NCBI RefSeq assembly: GCF_004135735.1
Contig: NZ_CP012670.1
Span: 5,100,501-5,164,500 of the forward strand
Reading direction: 5' to 3'
From: Sorangium cellulosum
Lineage (GTDB): Bacteria; Myxococcota_A; Polyangia; Polyangiales; Polyangiaceae
Length of the DNA stretch: 64,000 nt
The stretch's first letter is position 1; each line of letters begins with the position of its first letter. Of the stretch, positions 61,918 to 64,000 are shown one piece after another. Under the pieces are notes generated by a model, which searched no databases, was not told the origin of the DNA, and saw nothing but the letters and a program-made list of their open reading frames with translations. The position numbers and the translations under genes were made by a program.

Positions 61918-63066
61918 ATGAGCGGACCGCCTGCCGCCGCGGCCCCCAACCTGGGTGCCGCGGACCCCAACCTGGGTGCCGCGGACCCCAACCTGGGTGT
62001 CGCGGACCCCAACCTGGGTGCCGCGGACCCCAACCTGGGTGCCGCGGACCCCAACCTGGGTGCCGGCCGAGACCCCAACCTGGGTGCCGCGGACCCCAAC
62101 CTGGGTGCCGGCCGAGACCCCAACCTGGGTGCCGGCCGAGACCCCAACCTGGGTGTGGCCCCCGACCCCGGCGCCCGCGCCGCCGAGCGCGCCCGCCTCG
62201 CGCTGCGTGCCGGACGGATCGCAGCGTTGACCGCCGGCGGCCTCGCCCTCGGCAAGCTCATCGCCGGCCAGCTCGGCCACTCCATGGCCGTGACCGCGAG
62301 CGCCGTCGACTCCCTCTCCGACCTCTTCGCGTCCTCGGCGAACGCCCTCGCCATCCGGCTCGCCCACGCCGCGCCCGACCGGTCCCACCCGTTCGGCCAC
62401 GCGAAGATCGAGACGCTCGCCACCGCAGGCCAGGGCCTGCTCATCGGCGGCTCGGGCGTCTACCTGCTCATCGAGGGCGTCCGTCGGCTGTTCTCCCCCG
62501 AGCCGCTCCGCCTCGCCGCCGTCACGCTCGGCGCCATGGCCGTCGCCGCGCTCATCACCGCGGCGCTCGTCGCCTACCTCGGCCGCGTCGCCGCGCGCAC
62601 CGGGTCGAGCGCCATCCAGGCGGACGCGGTCCACTACCGCACCGACATCGCCGCGAACCTCGCGGTCTTCCTCGGCGTCGCCCTCACCTACGCGACGGGC
62701 ATCTCCCGCGTCGACGGCGTCCTGTCGATCGCGGTCGCCGTCTACATCCTCGCCTCGGCGGGCTCCCTCCTCCGCCTCGGCGTGCGCGACCTCATCGACA
62801 CGAGCGCCCCCGAGGAGCGCGTCCGCTCCATCGAGGCCGCGCTCGACGCGCTGCGCGCGGTCGGCGAGATCGCCGGCCACCACGCGCTGCGCACGCGGAT
62901 CGCCGGGCACACGCTGTTCGTGGACGTGCACATCGAGCTCCCCGGCGACCTCCGCCTCGCCCGCGCTCACGCGATAGGCGACCGCGCGCGCGACGCGATC
63001 CTGGCCGTCGAGCCCGACGCCGAGGTGCTCGTGCACATCGACGTCGAGCGCGACGAGCCCGCCTGA
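61918..63066 (+). CDS. Cation diffusion facilitator with N-terminal heptapeptide repeat
   Basis: 382 residues. After a repeat region (about 8-82, see array below) there are six transmembrane helices of the CDF family. SAVDSLSDLFASSANALAIR on helix 2 and HYRTDIAANLAVFLG on helix 5 hold the metal site. The C-terminal cytoplasmic domain (LRTRIAGHTLFVDVHIELPG) is the usual ferredoxin-like dimer part. It exports Zn, Co, Fe or similar ions. The repetitive N-terminus is not part of the family and is probably disordered. Confidence 0.9.
   Translation: MSGPPAAAAPNLGAADPNLGAADPNLGVADPNLGAADPNLGAADPNLGAGRDPNLGAADPNLGAGRDPNLGAGRDPNLGVAPDPGARAAERARLALRAGRIAALTAGGLALGKLIAGQLGHSMAVTASAVDSLSDLFASSANALAIRLAHAAPDRSHPFGHAKIETLATAGQGLLIGGSGVYLLIEGVRRLFSPEPLRLAAVTLGAMAVAALITAALVAYLGRVAARTGSSAIQADAVHYRTDIAANLAVFLGVALTYATGISRVDGVLSIAVAVYILASAGSLLRLGVRDLIDTSAPEERVRSIEAALDALRAVGEIAGHHALRTRIAGHTLFVDVHIELPGDLRLARAHAIGDRARDAILAVEPDAEVLVHIDVERDEPA
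61944..62162. repeat. Tandem array of ten 21/24-bp units encoding DPNLGAA
   Basis: Ten units with core AACCTGGGTG. Seven units have 21 bp and encode seven residues such as DPNLGAA; three have 24 bp and encode DPNLGAGR. The frame is kept throughout the gene. The core has a short inverted repeat (CCCA and TGGG). Confidence 0.85.
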
Positions 63067-63197
63067 GGCCAGGCGGGCGCACTCCCGGGCGGCGGTCGCC
63101 GGGAGCCCGCCGGACGGAGCCGGCGCCGACGCGCCCCCGATGTGCGCTCCCCACCCGCCCCGGGTACAAGCGCCACGGAGCGGCGGTCCCCCGCACA

Positions 63198-63282
63198 GGA
63201 GACGGGCCCAGATCGGCGTTTTCGGCGCGGAAGCGCGCTCCGGTGCGCTGAGCACCGAAAACGTCGAGATGGGCCCGTCTCC
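63198..63282. terminator. 28-bp inverted repeat between convergent genes
   Basis: Arms at 63198-63225 and 63255-63282 pair over 28 bases with about four mismatches, around a 29-base loop. It lies between the stops of the CDF gene and the PAS-STAS gene, so it can terminate both. Confidence 0.65.
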
Positions 63283-63301
63283 GAAGCGGGTGACCGCCGC
63301 T

Positions 63302-64000
63302 CTAGCGCCCGGCGTGGCGGAGGGCGTGGGCGATGCCGCTCTGCAACGTGCCCAGCGTGGTGATGCCGGACAGATCCACGCCGAGCACGACCAGCGTCTG
63401 CGCCACCTCCGGGCGGACGCCGGTGAGCACCACGCGGGTGCCGAGCAGCTGGGCGGCGCGCGCGGTCCGCGTCAGCGCGTCGGCGACGAGCGTGTCGACC
63501 GCGCGCACGCCGGTGATGTCCAGGATCGCGGTGTGGGCGCCCTGGCTGCTGATACCGGAGAGCAACGTCTCCATGATCTGCGCGGCGCGCGCGCTGTCGA
63601 TCGTCCCCACGAGCGGCATCGCCACCACCCGGTCGGCGAGCGGGATGAGCGGCGTGGACAGCTCCCGGAGGGCAGCCTGCTGGGCGACGATGATCTTCTC
63701 CTGCAGCGCCGCCCGCTCGGCCTCCGCGCGCCTCAGCATCGTGATCTCGGTCACGATGCCGCCGAGGCCGATCGCCTGGCCGCGCTCGTCGAGGATCGGG
63801 AACTTGACCGTGGAGAAATGGATATGCGTGCCGCCGAACGGCAGCGCCTCCTCGAACTGCATGACGCTCCCCCCGGCGAGCACCTCTCGCTCCTTCGCCA
63901 GGAGCATCTCGGTGCCCTCGGGGGTCAAGGTGTTCACCTCATGTTCTTTCTTGCCGATGACCTCGATGGCGTGCCTCTGCAGGACTTGCGCGAGAGCACG
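63302..64000 (-). CDS. PAS-STAS regulator (RsbR-like), 5' end outside window
   Basis: About 233 residues are visible. A PAS segment (TPEGTEMLLAKEREVLAGGS, then HFSTVKFPILDERGQAIGLG, GIVTEITML) is followed by a coiled-coil linker and a STAS domain (HTAILDITGVRAVDTLVADA), close to the protein at 49306, especially over LRELSTPLIPL and the STAS part. The frame continues to the window edge (ALAQVLQRHAIEVIG), so more PAS sequence lies outside. It probably belongs to a stressosome-like partner-switching system. Confidence 0.85.
   Translation of the reverse strand, partial: RALAQVLQRHAIEVIGKKEHEVNTLTPEGTEMLLAKEREVLAGGSVMQFEEALPFGGTHIHFSTVKFPILDERGQAIGLGGIVTEITMLRRAEAERAALQEKIIVAQQAALRELSTPLIPLADRVVAMPLVGTIDSARAAQIMETLLSGISSQGAHTAILDITGVRAVDTLVADALTRTARAAQLLGTRVVLTGVRPEVAQTLVVLGVDLSGITTLGTLQSGIAHALRHAGR

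Noticed and set aside
61944-62162. CRISPR array
   Set aside because: Units of 21-24 bp are contiguous without unique spacers, are in frame with a transporter gene, and no cas gene is present.

Overview
The window looks like chromosomal DNA of a large-genome, very GC-rich myxobacterium, most like the order Polyangiales (Sorangium/Polyangium). The reasons are strong G/C bias at codon position 3 in nearly every gene, two Hanks-type Ser/Thr kinases (one a very large kinase/ATPase/TPR signalling protein), an FHA-sigma54 activator, many secreted lipoproteins with Gly- or acid-rich linkers, a DUF1552/DUF1592 pair, PAS-STAS regulators and many short tandem repeats. No rRNA, tRNA, CRISPR array or prophage was recognised. 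The organism assignment is inference; no marker gene was compared.

Layout. 1-3 kb: 3' part of a frameshifted TonB-dependent receptor followed by a tandem-domain HmuY-like haem-binding lipoprotein. 3-9 kb: metzincin-type lipoprotein, four-CBS protein, Gly-rich lipoprotein, secreted alpha/beta-hydrolase and a GNAT remnant. 9.05-12.3 kb (minus strand): a compact five-gene operon with a sigma70-like promoter. It encodes a nicotianamine-synthase-like enzyme, a haem-oxygenase-like diiron oxidase, a DJ-1/PfpI protein, a GNAT acetyltransferase and a four-helix membrane protein. This is the best candidate for an undescribed pathway. 12.4-22.9 kb: truncated ECF sigma factor, tandem-repeat array, FAD-linked D-2-hydroxyacid dehydrogenase, hybrid histidine kinase, MFS transporter, di-haem cytochrome lipoprotein, SerA and an HtrA-like protease.

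23.0-27.9 kb is a disturbed, lower-GC island. A 5' fragment of an FHA gene (intact paralogue at 33.6 kb) is joined to an IS5-family transposase, which is itself split by an IS3-family element with a frameshift signal. Next come a broken copy of the 3' end of a trypsin-like gene, a small lipoprotein and the trypsin-like gene itself. 28-31.2 kb: DUF1552 and DUF1592 genes, translationally coupled. 31.7-47.7 kb: GT-C-like membrane protein, FHA-sigma54 activator, MBOAT acyltransferase, small Cys protein, triple-parvulin lipoprotein, lipoprotein with a somatomedin-B-like domain, Ser/Thr kinase, secreted Cys-rich protein, PknK-like kinase and a small conserved protein.

47.8-64 kb: LPG-synthase-type flippase-like membrane protein, PAS-PAS-STAS regulator, HugZ-like FMN protein, acyltransferase-3 protein, a palindromic operator-like pair, cupin plus methyltransferase, CvfB-like S1 protein, small lipoprotein, GH1 glycosidase plus B12-binding radical SAM protein, TPR protein, Rossmann-like protein, GNAT, a cation diffusion facilitator with an N-terminal heptapeptide repeat, and a PAS-STAS regulator cut by the window end.

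Repeats are a main theme. There is a dispersed palindromic element at or beyond gene ends (23.0, 28.0 and 42.4 kb, with a half copy at 59.2 kb), a 39-bp repeat that contains the stop codon of two unrelated genes, three arrays of about 21 bp, and a 22-bp array that carries the stop codons of two convergent genes.
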